Shown: positions 27,218 to 36,866 of the stretch, piece after piece | Position numbering within the stretch: the first letter of the stretch is position 1 | Layout of the letters: each line of letters starts with the position of its first letter | Source of the DNA: Neptuniibacter marinus | Lineage (GTDB): Bacteria > Pseudomonadota > Gammaproteobacteria > Pseudomonadales > Balneatricaceae | Assembly: GCF_001597725.1 (NCBI RefSeq) | Contig: NZ_LUTR01000007.1 | Location: 1-64,000 of the forward strand | Reading direction: 5' to 3' | Length of the DNA: 64,000 nt | Notes under the pieces: model-generated | The model's database searches: none | What the model was told of the DNA's origin: nothing | What the model saw: only the letters and a program-made list of their open reading frames with translations | Made by a program: the position numbers and the translations under genes

Positions 27218-30124
27218 ATGAAAAGAATGCTTATTAACGCAACTCAACCTGAAGAGTTGCGCGTAGCGCTGGTTGATGGACAGCGCCTGTATGATCTAGA
27301 TATTGAATCTGGATCACGTGAACAGAAAAAAGCCAACATATACAAAGGAAAAATCACTCGTATTGAACCCAGCCTTGAAGCAGCATTTGTTGACTACGGC
27401 TCGGAACGTCACGGCTTCCTACCACTAAAAGAGATATCTAAAGAATACTTCACGCAGCCACCAAGCCGCGGTTCTCGTCCAAGCATTAAAGAAGTATTAA
27501 AAGAAGGCACTGAGGTTATTGTTCAGGTTGATAAGGAGGAGCGTGGCAACAAAGGTGCTGCACTTACTACCTTTATCAGCCTTGCCGGCCGTTATTTAGT
27601 TTTAATGCCAAATAACCCTCGAGCTGGCGGTATCTCCCGACGTATCGAAGGAGATGAGCGCACCCAACTTAAAGAAGCCCTTGCCGGTGTTAATGTACCT
27701 AAACAGATGGGTATCATTGTTCGCACAGCAGGTGTTGGTCGTAGCAGCGAAGAACTTCAATGGGATTTTGAATACTTAAAAACTCTTTGGACAGCGATCA
27801 CTCAAGCATCAGATGAGAAACCTGCACCCTTCTTGATCTATCAAGAAAGCAACGTTGTTATACGTGCAGTACGTGATTACCTGCGCTCAGATATTGGTGA
27901 AGTACTGATTGATGACCCTCAAGTTTTTGAAGATGCACGTAACTTCGTAAAACAGGTGATGCCTACTTATGAGAGTAAGATTCGTCTTTATGACGATCAA
28001 ACTCCTCTATTCAACCGCTTCCAGATTGAAGCGCAAATTGAAACCGCATTTCAGCGGGAAGTAACCTTACCTTCAGGCGGCTCGATCGTTATCGACCCAA
28101 CCGAAGCACTCGTTTCAATCGACATTAACTCTGCACGAGCAACTCGTGGCGGTGATATTGAAGAAACAGCAGTACAAACCAATCTTGAAGCAGCAGACGA
28201 AATTGCACGTCAACTTCGCCTTCGAGATATTGGTGGATTAGTGGTAATCGACTTTATCGATATGACACCGATCAAAAACCAACGAGAAGTGGAAAACCGT
28301 TTACGCGATGCCCTTAAATTAGATAGAGCACGCGTACAGATGGGTCGCATCTCTCGTTTCGGTCTACTCGAAATGTCTCGTCAGCGTTTACGTCCATCTC
28401 TAGCCGAAACACGTGGTGTTGTTTGTCCTCGCTGTAGCGGACAAGGCACGATTCGCGATACTGAGTCCCTTGCCTTATCTATTCTGCGTTTGATCGAAGA
28501 AGAGTCTGGAAAAGATAGAACTGCACAAATTAGAGCTATCTTACCTGTCACTGTAGCAACCTACTTGCTGAACGAGAAACGCCACGCGGTTCATGACATT
28601 GAAATACGCCAAAGTGTTCGCGTCGTCATTGTGCCAAATCCAAATATGGAAACACCGCATTATGAAGTTGTTCGCTTACGTGATGACAACACTGTAGCTA
28701 CGACAAACGATGCAAGCTACACAATGCAACCAGAACCCACAAACGAAGATCCTATCGAAGCATCAGCAACCGCTCAAACGGTTGTTGCTCGCGAACAGGC
28801 TGCCGTTCGTAGCGTCGCACCCTCAACTCCAGCACCAGAAGCAACTCCTGCAAGCTCAAATAAACCAGCTGCAAAGCCCGCGAACAAGGCTGAAAAAGCA
28901 CCGGTTCAGACAGGTATTGTGGAACGCTTAATAGGGTTTATTAAAGAGATCTTCGGCTCAAGCGAACAGCCTAAGCAAGAAGCACCTGTTAAAAAACAGG
29001 AAAGCAGCAAGCCAAAAAGCAAACGCAACAACAAGGATCGCAACGACCGTAGTGAAAATAGCCGCAACAAACGTCGTCGCCGTGATAATGATCGCAAGTC
29101 TCGAGGCACGAAAAAGCAGAATGATGAGATCATCACAGTAAAACCGGAGCCCGATGAGCCTTTACCAACGGCATCTACATCAGATGAAAAGCCTAAACGT
29201 AGACGCCGTAAACGCAAATCGGAACAAGACCGTACTGAAAATCGCAACAATGAAGAGCTTAATACAAATAGCTCATCATCTTCTGATAATGAAGAACTTC
29301 CTCGCAACCCTCGCCGTAGGGGTCGTCGTCGTCGTCCTTCTGAACGTACAGCAAACCGTTCTAATCCAGTTCAACAAGAAACAACGGTTTCTACAGCGGA
29401 AGACACAACACCGAAGACAGTAGAAACAACACCTGTTGAAGTAACTGAAGCATCGGTGGCAACGGAAACAGCTAATACATCACTTAACTCAACAGTAGAA
29501 ACACCGAGTGAAGTTAACAAAACTGCTGAAGCACCTAGCGAAGTAACCGAAGCGCCAAGTGAAGTTAACGAAACTGCTGAAGCACCTAGCAAAGTAACCG
29601 AAGCACCTAGCAAAGTAACCGAAGCGCCTAGCAAAGTAACCGAAGCGCCAAGTGAAGTTAACGAAACCGCTGAAGCACCTAGCGAAGTAACTGAAGCGCC
29701 AAGTGAAGTTAACGAAACCGCTGAAGCACCTAGCAAAGTAACTGAAGCGTCAAGCGAAGTTAACGAAACCGCTGAAGCGCCAAGTGAAGTTAACGAAACC
29801 GCTGAAGCACCTAGCGAAGTAACTGAAGCGTCAAGCGAAGTTAACGAAACCGCTGAAGCACCAAGTAAAGTTAGCGAAACTGCTGAAGCACCTAGCGAAG
29901 CAACTGAAGCGTCAAGTAAAGTTAGCGAAACCGCTGAAGCGCCAAGCGAAGTTAACGAAACCGCTAAAGCACTTAGCGAAGCAACCGAAACGCCAAGTGA
30001 CGTTAGCGAAACGACTGAAGCGCCTAGCAAAGAAGCGCCTCCTGTTCGTAAACGCAGAACACGCCGTGCACCTAACGACCCTCGCGAACTACGTAAGCGC
30101 CAAGAAAGTAATGCTGATAGCTAA
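27218..30124 (+). CDS. rne: Ribonuclease E
   Basis: A 968-residue RNase E, the endonuclease of mRNA decay and rRNA/tRNA processing. The N-terminal half is canonical: S1 domain from about residue 37 ([20 protein letters not shown]), the DNase I-like catalytic part with [11 protein letters not shown] (Asp about 301) and VVIDFIDM (Asp about 344), and the zinc-link CPRC (403-406). The C-terminal half is the unstructured scaffold with Arg-rich RNA-binding blocks ([14 protein letters not shown] and [12 protein letters not shown]). It then has an unusual tail of 7- and 10-residue repeats (about 760-938) before a final basic segment. It has its own terminator. Confidence 0.97.
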   Translation: MKRMLINATQPEELRVALVDGQRLYDLDIESGSREQKKANIYKGKITRIEPSLEAAFVDYGSERHGFLPLKEISKEYFTQPPSRGSRPSIKEVLKEGTEVIVQVDKEERGNKGAALTTFISLAGRYLVLMPNNPRAGGISRRIEGDERTQLKEALAGVNVPKQMGIIVRTAGVGRSSEELQWDFEYLKTLWTAITQASDEKPAPFLIYQESNVVIRAVRDYLRSDIGEVLIDDPQVFEDARNFVKQVMPTYESKIRLYDDQTPLFNRFQIEAQIETAFQREVTLPSGGSIVIDPTEALVSIDINSARATRGGDIEETAVQTNLEAADEIARQLRLRDIGGLVVIDFIDMTPIKNQREVENRLRDALKLDRARVQMGRISRFGLLEMSRQRLRPSLAETRGVVCPRCSGQGTIRDTESLALSILRLIEEESGKDRTAQIRAILPVTVATYLLNEKRHAVHDIEIRQSVRVVIVPNPNMETPHYEVVRLRDDNTVATTNDASYTMQPEPTNEDPIEASATAQTVVAREQAAVRSVAPSTPAPEATPASSNKPAAKPANKAEKAPVQTGIVERLIGFIKEIFGSSEQPKQEAPVKKQESSKPKSKRNNKDRNDRSENSRNKRRRRDNDRKSRGTKKQNDEIITVKPEPDEPLPTASTSDEKPKRRRRKRKSEQDRTENRNNEELNTNSSSSSDNEELPRNPRRRGRRRRPSERTANRSNPVQQETTVSTAEDTTPKTVETTPVEVTEASVATETANTSLNSTVETPSEVNKTAEAPSEVTEAPSEVNETAEAPSKVTEAPSKVTEAPSKVTEAPSEVNETAEAPSEVTEAPSEVNETAEAPSKVTEASSEVNETAEAPSEVNETAEAPSEVTEASSEVNETAEAPSKVSETAEAPSEATEASSKVSETAEAPSEVNETAKALSEATETPSDVSETTEAPSKEAPPVRKRRTRRAPNDPRELRKRQESNADS
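29498..30032 (+). repeat. Interspersed 21- and 30-bp coding repeats in rne
   Basis: About twenty consecutive units encode either EAPS(E/K)VT (21 bp) or [10 protein letters not shown] (30 bp), with scattered substitutions (EASSEV, ETPSDV). Neighbouring copies are often identical at DNA level, pointing to recent duplication by slippage or unequal recombination. Confidence 0.95.
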
Positions 30125-30143
30125 AACCGCTTAAAGCACAAAT

Positions 30144-30175
30144 AAAAAGCGGGGCTTTTAAGCCCCGCTTTTTTT
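30144..30175. terminator. Bidirectional rho-independent terminator, rne / dihydroorotase
   Basis: AAAAAGCGGGGCTT and AAGCCCCGCTTTTT form a 14-bp perfect stem with a two-base loop. It has an A-run on one side and a T-run on the other, so it can serve both rne and the convergent zinc-limitation operon. Confidence 0.95.
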
Positions 30176-30207
30176 ATCTGTAGAATTACTTCGTTTTCAC
30201 TATCGGT

Positions 30208-31578
30208 TTAATCTACCACCTCAAGAAACGCCATCGCCTTCCCTTGCGGCTCCCCAACCAAGATCTCATCTTTGACGACGACTAATCCCCTAACCACAGT
30301 ATGAATAGGCCAACCCGTAATCTTTTTGCCATGATAAGGCGTCCAACCACTGCGGCTCGCAATCCACTCATTATCAATAATACGTTGAGCGTTAAGATCC
30401 ACTAAGGTTAGATCTGCATCAAACCCTAAAGCTATACGTCCCTTCCCCTCAATACCAAAAATACGTGCAGGACCAGCACTGGTTAAATCTACTAATCGCT
30501 GAAGTGTTAATCGACCTTCATGCAGATGATTTAACATTAAAGGTAATAACGTTTGCACCCCTGTCATCCCACTTGGGGATTGAGGATAAGGCCTGAGTTT
30601 CTCTTCTAATGTATGAGGGGCATGATCACTTCCAATAACATCCACTGTGCCATTTTTAATACCTTCCCATAATGCCTCTTGATGCTCTAATTCGCGTACA
30701 GGAGGATTCATTTGCGCCAAACTCCCAAGCGTTTCATAACAATCAGGCGCAAACATAGATAGGTGATGCGGGGTCACTTCCACTGTAACACGACGCTTAT
30801 GCTGCGCTAGAAATCGCATTTCATCGGCAGTTGATACATGGAGAACATGTAATCGCCGCCCGCTTTCTGCCGCCAAAGCAACGATACGCTGAGTCGCTTT
30901 AAAAGCGCTTTCCACATTACGCCACTCGTGGTGCTGACATACATCGCCACTTTCTTCCACGATCTGTTTACGTTCTTTTAACAAGGCCTCATCTTCCGCG
31001 TGAACCGCCATACGCCGATGGCCATGAGACAATATGTTACGTAACACCGCGTCATCATCAGCTAGTAGGTCACCAAAAGAGCTACCCATAAACACTTTAA
31101 CACCCGCACATCCAGGCAGATTTTCTAGCCTATCTAACTGCTTTGCATTAACAGCGGAACCACCTATATAAAATGCGTAATCGCACCATGCTTTAGCTTC
31201 CGCAGCATCCAGCTTTGCCTGAAGATCAGCATCCCAAAGTGTCAGCGGGTCAGTATTCGGCATCTCAAAAAAACCAGTAACGCCTCCCAAAACAGCCCCA
31301 CGAGAGCCACTCTCAATATCTTCTTTATGGGAGAGTCCAGGTTCACGGAAATGCACTTGACTATCAATCACGCCCGGCAATACATGTAAACCTTGTGCAT
31401 TTATCACTTGATCGGCCTGCCACCTCCCCTTTAAATCACCTAAAGCAACAATAATCCCACCGGAACTTGCTATATCTATATGTTCAGCACCATTAGGCGT
31501 GATAACCGTGCCGCCCAAAATCAATAGATCAGCATGCTGACTATTAAATTGTTCTAATTCCCCAGTAATTTTTTTCAT
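30208..31578 (-). CDS. pyrC2: Dihydroorotase, class I paralogue with altered metal site
   Basis: A 456-residue amidohydrolase of the class I dihydroorotase type (carbamoyl aspartate to dihydroorotate, pyrimidine synthesis). Motifs: [16 protein letters not shown] near residue 62, [43 protein letters not shown] and the catalytic [11 protein letters not shown]. The usual HxH metal pair reads QVH, so one metal His is replaced by Gln. Its ATG overlaps the thrS stop (ATGA), so it is the last gene of the operon. With its neighbours it fits the Zur-controlled duplicate enzymes described for zinc limitation; that role is inferred. The symbol is used in this sense. Confidence 0.88.
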   Translation of the reverse strand: MKKITGELEQFNSQHADLLILGGTVITPNGAEHIDIASSGGIIVALGDLKGRWQADQVINAQGLHVLPGVIDSQVHFREPGLSHKEDIESGSRGAVLGGVTGFFEMPNTDPLTLWDADLQAKLDAAEAKAWCDYAFYIGGSAVNAKQLDRLENLPGCAGVKVFMGSSFGDLLADDDAVLRNILSHGHRRMAVHAEDEALLKERKQIVEESGDVCQHHEWRNVESAFKATQRIVALAAESGRRLHVLHVSTADEMRFLAQHKRRVTVEVTPHHLSMFAPDCYETLGSLAQMNPPVRELEHQEALWEGIKNGTVDVIGSDHAPHTLEEKLRPYPQSPSGMTGVQTLLPLMLNHLHEGRLTLQRLVDLTSAGPARIFGIEGKGRIALGFDADLTLVDLNAQRIIDNEWIASRSGWTPYHGKKITGWPIHTVVRGLVVVKDEILVGEPQGKAMAFLEVVD

Positions 31579-33567
31579 ATCAATGCCTTATCAGCTGAGT
31601 CAATTCGCAGCGTTTCTTGCAGTGACGTTAATAATTGCTCTTGCGATATTTTATAGGGCGGCGCACATTCACTGCGCAAAAAATTTAACGCATCGGCAAA
31701 CGAGAAAGTACCTAGATCTTCGCCACCACGGCTTCGTATAGAAACGGAACAAGTATCACGCTCTTTCGCTCCAACAATAAACATGAAAGGGACTCGTTGT
31801 AGCGTTCTCTCTCGTATTTTGTAGCCTATTTTTTCTTTCCGGCTATCCACTTCAGTACGCACCCCTTCAAGGGATAACCACTGTCCAATGGTTTGTGCAT
31901 AACCTACATGCGCATCAGTAATCGACAGAATTACGACCTGAATCGGTGCCAACCAATGAGGTAATTTACCTTCATGGTGCTCTAACAAAATACCGGTAAA
32001 ACGCTCTAAAGAACCAAATAAAGCTCGGTGCAGCAGGATAGGAGGTTTACGTTGCCCCTCCTCATCAACATATTCCAGTGCAAAGCGTTCGGGGAGATTC
32101 ATATCCACCTGTAAGGTACCGCACTGCCAATCGCGGCCAATAGCATCTCGGAGAACAAACTCTAGTTTTGGACCATAAAATGCTCCTTCCCCTTGGTTTA
32201 CCTGAAAACTAAGTTCCATCGCTTCTAAGGTCTGGGTTAATGCCCCCTCAAGAAAGTCCCACGTTTCATCTGTACCTATGCGGTTTTCTGGACGCGTAGA
32301 CAATTTAATCCGCACATCGTTAAAACCAAAATGACTATAGATATCCAGCACAAGTCGCACAACAGATCGACACTCATCTTTAACCTGTTCAGGTGTGCAG
32401 TAGATGTGGGCATCATCCTGTGTAAAATGCCTAACGCGCAACAAACCATGAAGTGCACCAGAAGGTTCATAACGATGTACTTTACCAAACTCTCCCATCC
32501 TGATTGGTAGGTCACGATAGCTTTTAAACCCGTGTCGATACATCAGAATACTACCAGGGCAGTTCATCGGTTTAAGCGCGAGTACTTTTCCATCTTGAGT
32601 TTCTGTTGTGTACATATGATCACGATAGTTCTGCCAATGGCCCGACTGCTCCCACAAACCTCTATCCATCACATCCGGTGAACTCACCTCAACGTAACCA
32701 GCTTGCTGCTGACAGTAACGCATATAATCAATAAGCTGCTGAAAGAGCGTCCACCCTTTAGCGTGCCAAAACACAGACCCCGGCGCCTCTTCTTGAAAGT
32801 GGAATAGATCCAACTCACGACCCAATTTACGATGGTCACGCTTTTCTGCTTCTTCGATACGATGCAAATATGCAGAGAGTGCTTTTTTATTGGCCCATGC
32901 CGTACCATAGATACGCTGGAGCTGCTCGTTGTTAGCATCACCACGCCAATAAGCACCTGACAACTTAGTCAACTTAAAGTGTTTTAAAAAGCGTGTATTA
33001 GGCACATGCGGCCCACGACACATATCTATATATTCTTCATGAAAATAGAGGCCAAAAGAATGCTCATCCGGCATATCCTCTATAAGACGCAGCTTGTAGG
33101 CTTCCTGTCGTTTGGTAAAATTCTGTATAACTTCATCGCGAGGTAATACACGTTTAACAACCGTATACTGTTTAGCGATTAATGCCTGCATACGTTGCTC
33201 AATGGCATTGAGGTCTTCATGCGTAAAAGGCCGTTCAAACGCTATATCATAGTAAAAGCCATCATCAATCACAGGCCCAATAACCATTTGGGCTGAAGGG
33301 TAAAGCTGCTTAACCGCATGACCTATTAGATGTGCACAGGAGTGGCGAATAATTTCTACCCCCTCATCATCTCGTACCGTAATAAGCTGTACCCTTGCAT
33401 CCCGCTCAATGAGATCACTTAGATCCACCAGCCTATTATTGACCTTGGCCGCTATGACATTCTCAGCAAGGCCTTTGCTAATCGACAGGGCTACATCCAA
33501 AGAGGTAACAGGCTTGTCAAAACATTTGCTTGCCCCCATCGGGCAGTGTGATATTAACGGACTGCAT
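31575..33567 (-). CDS. thrS2: Threonyl-tRNA synthetase paralogue with apparent +1 frameshift near the N-terminus
   Basis: A near-complete ThrRS: TGS domain, editing domain (HSCAH and MCRGPH retained), class II core with zinc ligands MNCPG, DDAHIYC and LLHRALFGS, and an anticodon domain. The main frame is open to 33614, but that extension overlaps the carbonic anhydrase gene in another frame. The true N-terminus is in the next frame: ATG at 33567, 3 bases after the upstream stop, reading [16 protein letters not shown] and then TGA (33517-33519). Dropping one T of the TTTT at 33519-33522 joins it to [12 protein letters not shown], exactly like E. coli ThrRS. An internal ATG at 33539 is the alternative start. 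Confidence 0.85.
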
Positions 33568-33570
33568 ATA

Positions 33571-34131
33571 TTAAAACTCGTTCTGAATTCGCTTATAACC
33601 CATGACCAACTCATTATTGGTCCGTGCTACATCTTCGGAAAATTCACTCGCTGCTACTGAAACCTGCGGCAAAGAAGCAAGATCGGTTTCTGAGCCTATT
33701 CGTTCAGTAGAGCGAACATAGAAACCAGCAGGAAGATGACAACCGTCCACCACTGCGTTGTGTCGAACCACACATCCGGTTTCGACGGTACAGTTAAATA
33801 GCACGCTGTTAAAACCAATAAACACACCACTACCCACTGTGCAGGGGCCATGAACAATGGCTCGATGAGCAATAGAGGTTCGTTGCCCTATCGATACTTT
33901 CGCCCCTGATTTAGAGTGAATCACTACCCCATCTTGGATATTAGAATGCGCACCGATTATGATCGGTTCTATATGATTATCAGCATCAACCTCATCAGCT
34001 CGAATAACCGCATAAGGACCAATAAAAACGTTTTCTTCAACGATAACTAAGCCACAGATAATAGCTGTGGGATCAATGAAAGCATCTGGATGAATCTGGG
34101 GCACATCGCCGCGGGGTTTTTTTCGAATCAT
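33571..34131 (-). CDS. Gamma-class carbonic anhydrase family protein
   Basis: A 186-residue left-handed beta-helix protein of the gamma-carbonic anhydrase family (CO2 hydration). Hexapeptide turns run through the protein ([55 protein letters not shown]). All three metal-binding His are present in VVIHS and IAHRAIVHG. Gamma enzymes can use iron or cobalt instead of zinc, which would suit a zinc-limitation operon. It lies 172 bases after the COG0523 gene and 3 bases before the probable thrS start. An acyltransferase role is the main alternative for this fold. Confidence 0.85.
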   Translation of the reverse strand: MIRKKPRGDVPQIHPDAFIDPTAIICGLVIVEENVFIGPYAVIRADEVDADNHIEPIIIGAHSNIQDGVVIHSKSGAKVSIGQRTSIAHRAIVHGPCTVGSGVFIGFNSVLFNCTVETGCVVRHNAVVDGCHLPAGFYVRSTERIGSETDLASLPQVSVAASEFSEDVARTNNELVMGYKRIQNEF

Positions 34132-34303
34132 ATTTTTTCTCTGGAAAGTGTTCGAATTAAGTATGACGAAACAACGATGCTGTTATCGCCATATAAAAAG
34201 AGAGGAAATAAAATAAACGTCATAGAAATAGTAGGCCGCATATCAAAGCGACCCACTAAAATGACCTAAAATTAATAAACTAATCCCTATTTTAAGGAGG
34301 TGC

Positions 34304-35536
34304 TTAGGAATAAGTATTTTGTTCACCTTGCGGCCAACTAATAAAAGGGTTTTCCCAAGTGGACCAAATACCAGGACCACATGCCATCTCTTCATCTGTG
34401 AGTAGGCATTCATCAAACCCCGCACAAAGCGCATCCTTATCCATATCCATGCCGATTAACACGATCTCTTGGCGAGCATCACCTACATCTGCATCCCATT
34501 TCTGACGTATAAAGACAACGCTTTGAGGATCATCTGGCCACTTTTCAATTGGTACAGATACCCACCAATGTCCCGCAGGACCATGATGAGCAACAGCCCC
34601 AGCTTGAGACCAACTGCCCGCCATCGTCGGATTAGAAGCCAACCAAAAATAGCCTTTAGAACGCACGACTCCCTGCCACTCACTCTCCACCCATTTTTTA
34701 AACCTTAAAGGATGAAAGGGCCGTCTTCCCTGATATAAAAAAGAGCTAATACCGTACTCTTCAGTTTCCGGTACATGTTCACCACGCATCTCTTTCAGCC
34801 AGCCACGCGCTAATGAAGCTTGCTCAAAATCAAACAGCCCCGTTCCTAAAACATGCTCAAGCGAGACTTTTCCATATTCAGCAACCACAATACGAGCCCG
34901 CGTATTCAAACTACGAAGAATGGCATCAAGTTGCTCCCGCTCGTCAGCTGAAATTAGATCAGTTTTATTGAGCACGATCACATCACAAAACTCTACCTGC
35001 TCGATCAATAGATCAACTACCGTTCGCTGATCTTCATCACCTAGGGACTCACCGCGCATCTGTAAACTGTCTTGTGAGCTGTAATCACGCAAAAAATTAA
35101 ATGCATCGACTACAGTCACCATAGTATCCAACTGCGCTACACTATTAAGGCTCTGCCCTCCCTCATCTTCAAAGGTAAATGTCTCTGCAACCGGTAAAGG
35201 TTCTGATATACCAGTAGACTCAATCACGAGATGATCAAACCTAGCTTCCTTAGCTAAACGGCTGACTTCATCTAACAGATCCTCTCTTAATGTGCAGCAG
35301 ATACATCCATTGCTCATCTCTACAAGCTTTTCTTCAGTGCGAGAAAGTTCTGCACCCCCTTCCCTAACAAGCGCGGCATCAATATTGACCTCCGACATAT
35401 CATTAACAATAACAGCGACACGTCGCCCCTCTCGATTATTAAGAATATGATTTAACAGGGTTGTTTTTCCTGCCCCCAAAAAACCGGAAATAACCGTAAC
35501 GGGAAGACGCTTTGCTTGACTACTTTCAGAACTCAT
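34304..35536 (-). CDS. COG0523 family zinc-related GTPase (ZigA-like metallochaperone)
   Basis: A 410-residue G3E GTPase. Walker [17 protein letters not shown] (about 17-32), the metal motif GCICC (about 76-80), [15 protein letters not shown] and the NKTDL base-specificity motif are all visible. A CobW C-terminal domain follows. Members induced by zinc starvation are proposed to deliver zinc to client proteins. The long C-terminal domain without a His-rich tail recalls the ZigA/YeiR group. It is divergent from the Fur-family regulator over a 139-base region with a perfect palindrome, and leads the zinc-sparing gene set. AGGA precedes the ATG. Confidence 0.92.
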   Translation of the reverse strand: MSSESSQAKRLPVTVISGFLGAGKTTLLNHILNNREGRRVAVIVNDMSEVNIDAALVREGGAELSRTEEKLVEMSNGCICCTLREDLLDEVSRLAKEARFDHLVIESTGISEPLPVAETFTFEDEGGQSLNSVAQLDTMVTVVDAFNFLRDYSSQDSLQMRGESLGDEDQRTVVDLLIEQVEFCDVIVLNKTDLISADEREQLDAILRSLNTRARIVVAEYGKVSLEHVLGTGLFDFEQASLARGWLKEMRGEHVPETEEYGISSFLYQGRRPFHPLRFKKWVESEWQGVVRSKGYFWLASNPTMAGSWSQAGAVAHHGPAGHWWVSVPIEKWPDDPQSVVFIRQKWDADVGDARQEIVLIGMDMDKDALCAGFDECLLTDEEMACGPGIWSTWENPFISWPQGEQNTYS

Positions 35537-35565
35537 CTCTTATTATTCCTCACCTTTCTTGCTGC

Positions 35566-35587
35566 TAATGATAATGCATTATCATTA
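35566..35587. promoter_or_regulatory. Perfect 22-bp palindrome, Zur/Fur-box candidate
   Basis: The arms TAATGATAATG and CATTATCATTA meet without a spacer, giving a perfect 22-bp dyad. It lies 30 bases upstream of the COG0523 start and 88 bases upstream of the Fur-family gene. The TGATAAT..ATTATCA core is the half-site type recognised by Fur-family regulators. Given the adjacent genes, Zur is the likely ligand, with autoregulation possible; this is inference. Confidence 0.8.
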
Positions 35588-35675
35588 AAGAATTGACAAG
35601 AATTTATTCGTGCAGTCAGAATCACACTCTGTTTAAATCCATTAATATTATTAGTAGCTAGATGTTGAGGAAAAA

Positions 35676-36071
35676 ATGACGATAGAACGTAAAACCCGTC
35701 AGTATGAGGCTATTCGTACAGTACTGACAGAAGCAAAACGCCCTCTACTTGCCCAAGAGGTTTTGAGTTTAGCCTCCGCTATTGTACCTACAATGTCGTT
35801 AGCAACAGTCTATCGAAATTTAAAAGGGCTTCAGGCAAACAACATTATTACTAGCGTTATACTCCCCGGCCAAAATCCAAGGTATGAGATAAAAAATCAT
35901 ATCCACCATCATCATTTTCAATGTCGATATTGTGAACAGGTATTTGAGGTAAATTTATGTCCTGGGGGGTTTGAGAAGTTCATGCCTGAAGGGTTCACAG
36001 TTGAAGATCATGAACTTATTTTATACGGCGAATGTAAAGAATGTAGTGCACAAAAATCGAAAGAGTCTTAA
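35676..36071 (+). CDS. zur: Fur-family transcriptional regulator, probable zinc uptake regulator
   Basis: A 131-residue Fur-family repressor. The winged helix occupies about 1-75 (LLAQEVLSLASAIVPTMSLATVYRNLKGLQANNII, with the conserved S-x-A-T-V-Y-R-N-L recognition helix). The metal/dimer domain has the IHHHHFQCRYC segment and a terminal CKEC, giving the CxxC...CxxC structural zinc site. It is shorter than Fur. A GAGGAAAAA ribosome site precedes the ATG. Zur is preferred over Fur or PerR because every divergent gene belongs to the zinc-starvation set, but the metal specificity is inferred from context. Confidence 0.8.
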   Translation: MTIERKTRQYEAIRTVLTEAKRPLLAQEVLSLASAIVPTMSLATVYRNLKGLQANNIITSVILPGQNPRYEIKNHIHHHHFQCRYCEQVFEVNLCPGGFEKFMPEGFTVEDHELILYGECKECSAQKSKES

Positions 36072-36126
36072 CTGCATGAATCAGTTGAAACATTAGTAGG
36101 CGATAAAAAACGGTCGTTAATAAAAG

Positions 36127-36285
36127 TCATTTTTTCTTAAATAAATCTAATAGTTTCTGTTTGGGATCCTGCTCATCAGCAGGTAACGCCTTTTCAAATC
36201 GCTTTTGCAATAAGGCGAACTTCTCTTCTTTCTTTTTATGTTTTGCCTTCTCCCTAGAAGAACGCATATCTACAACATCACCCAT
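36127..36285 (-). CDS. Small hypothetical protein (52 aa)
   Basis: A 52-residue, Lys/Glu-rich, wholly helical protein: MGDVVDMRSSREKAKHKKKE, then EEKFALLQKRFEKAL and a basic LFKKK end. It follows the Cys-rich small gene by six bases in the same direction, which supports its being real. No family recognised. Confidence 0.55.
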   Translation of the reverse strand: MGDVVDMRSSREKAKHKKKEEKFALLQKRFEKALPADEQDPKQKLLDLFKKK

Positions 36286-36291
36286 GACTAA

Positions 36292-36462
36292 TCACTCACT
36301 GTCATTTTCTTTTTTTATTAAAGCCTGCTGAGCATTCCAAACAGCTAAAGCCTCAAAATAGGTATCCCATACACAAGGCGAACAAGCGTTTTCACAACAT
36401 TCACAAGCTGCGGGAGGCGTAGGTTTCTCCATTAATTCAGCCATGTCATCCTCTTTATCCAT
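36292..36462 (-). CDS. Oxidoreductase-like domain small protein (56 aa)
   Basis: A 56-residue protein whose core CECCENACSPCVWDTYFEAL (20-39) matches the short Cys-rich oxidoreductase-like N-terminal domain (PPxxCCxxxCxxCVWDxY pattern), found in many proteobacteria and at the N-terminus of some eukaryotic oxidoreductases. The five Cys suggest metal or Fe-S binding. The function is unknown. It sits at the head of a two-gene unit divergent from icd. Confidence 0.75.
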   Translation of the reverse strand: MDKEDDMAELMEKPTPPAACECCENACSPCVWDTYFEALAVWNAQQALIKKENDSE

Positions 36463-36866
36463 TGTTTTATTCTAGCCCTATCTCCAATTAAATTAAATAT
36501 AAACGCCTTTCCTCTCGTACAAAACCTAGCCCCCTATTTTTCCAAAACTAAATCTTAACTAAAGTCTTAACCGATAACTGTCATTAATTGGCAATAGTTA
36601 TTCGATTAAATAAATAATCAGCTCTATTTATAAAACTACAAACGGATTTATGCTGCGCTGCAGCATGAATATAGAAAAAAAAGTTGTAAAAACACAACAA
36701 CATTAGCCATAAGTACATAGGCCAGACGTATGACTATTGCACTTAATTCAGTATAATTCTGTTACTAAATTACAACCATCGGGTTTGAAATAGTGGAGAA
36801 AGGTAGCCACAAGCCGCCTTTGTTCAAACCCTTGGCTGCATTGCCATAAAATCTTTGGGGAATACA
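36463..36866. other. Intergenic region upstream of icd
   Basis: About 400 AT-rich bases with divergent promoters for the two small genes and icd. A short dyad, ATGCTG-CGCTG-CAGCAT, lies at 36650-36666. I saw no further gene or RNA. Confidence 0.45.

Noticed and set aside
29371-30030. A 219-codon open frame antisense to the rne tail
   Set aside because: It mirrors the rne repeats in the complementary frame (LGASVTSL pattern); low-complexity shadow without a ribosome site.
29498-30032. Regularly spaced repeats considered as a CRISPR array
   Set aside because: The units are contiguous, in frame, and have no unique spacers; they encode the rne tail.
33568-33614. Upstream extension of the thrS frame to 33614
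   Set aside because: It lies inside the carbonic anhydrase coding region in another frame and shows no ThrRS similarity; the family N-terminus is in a different frame from 33567.
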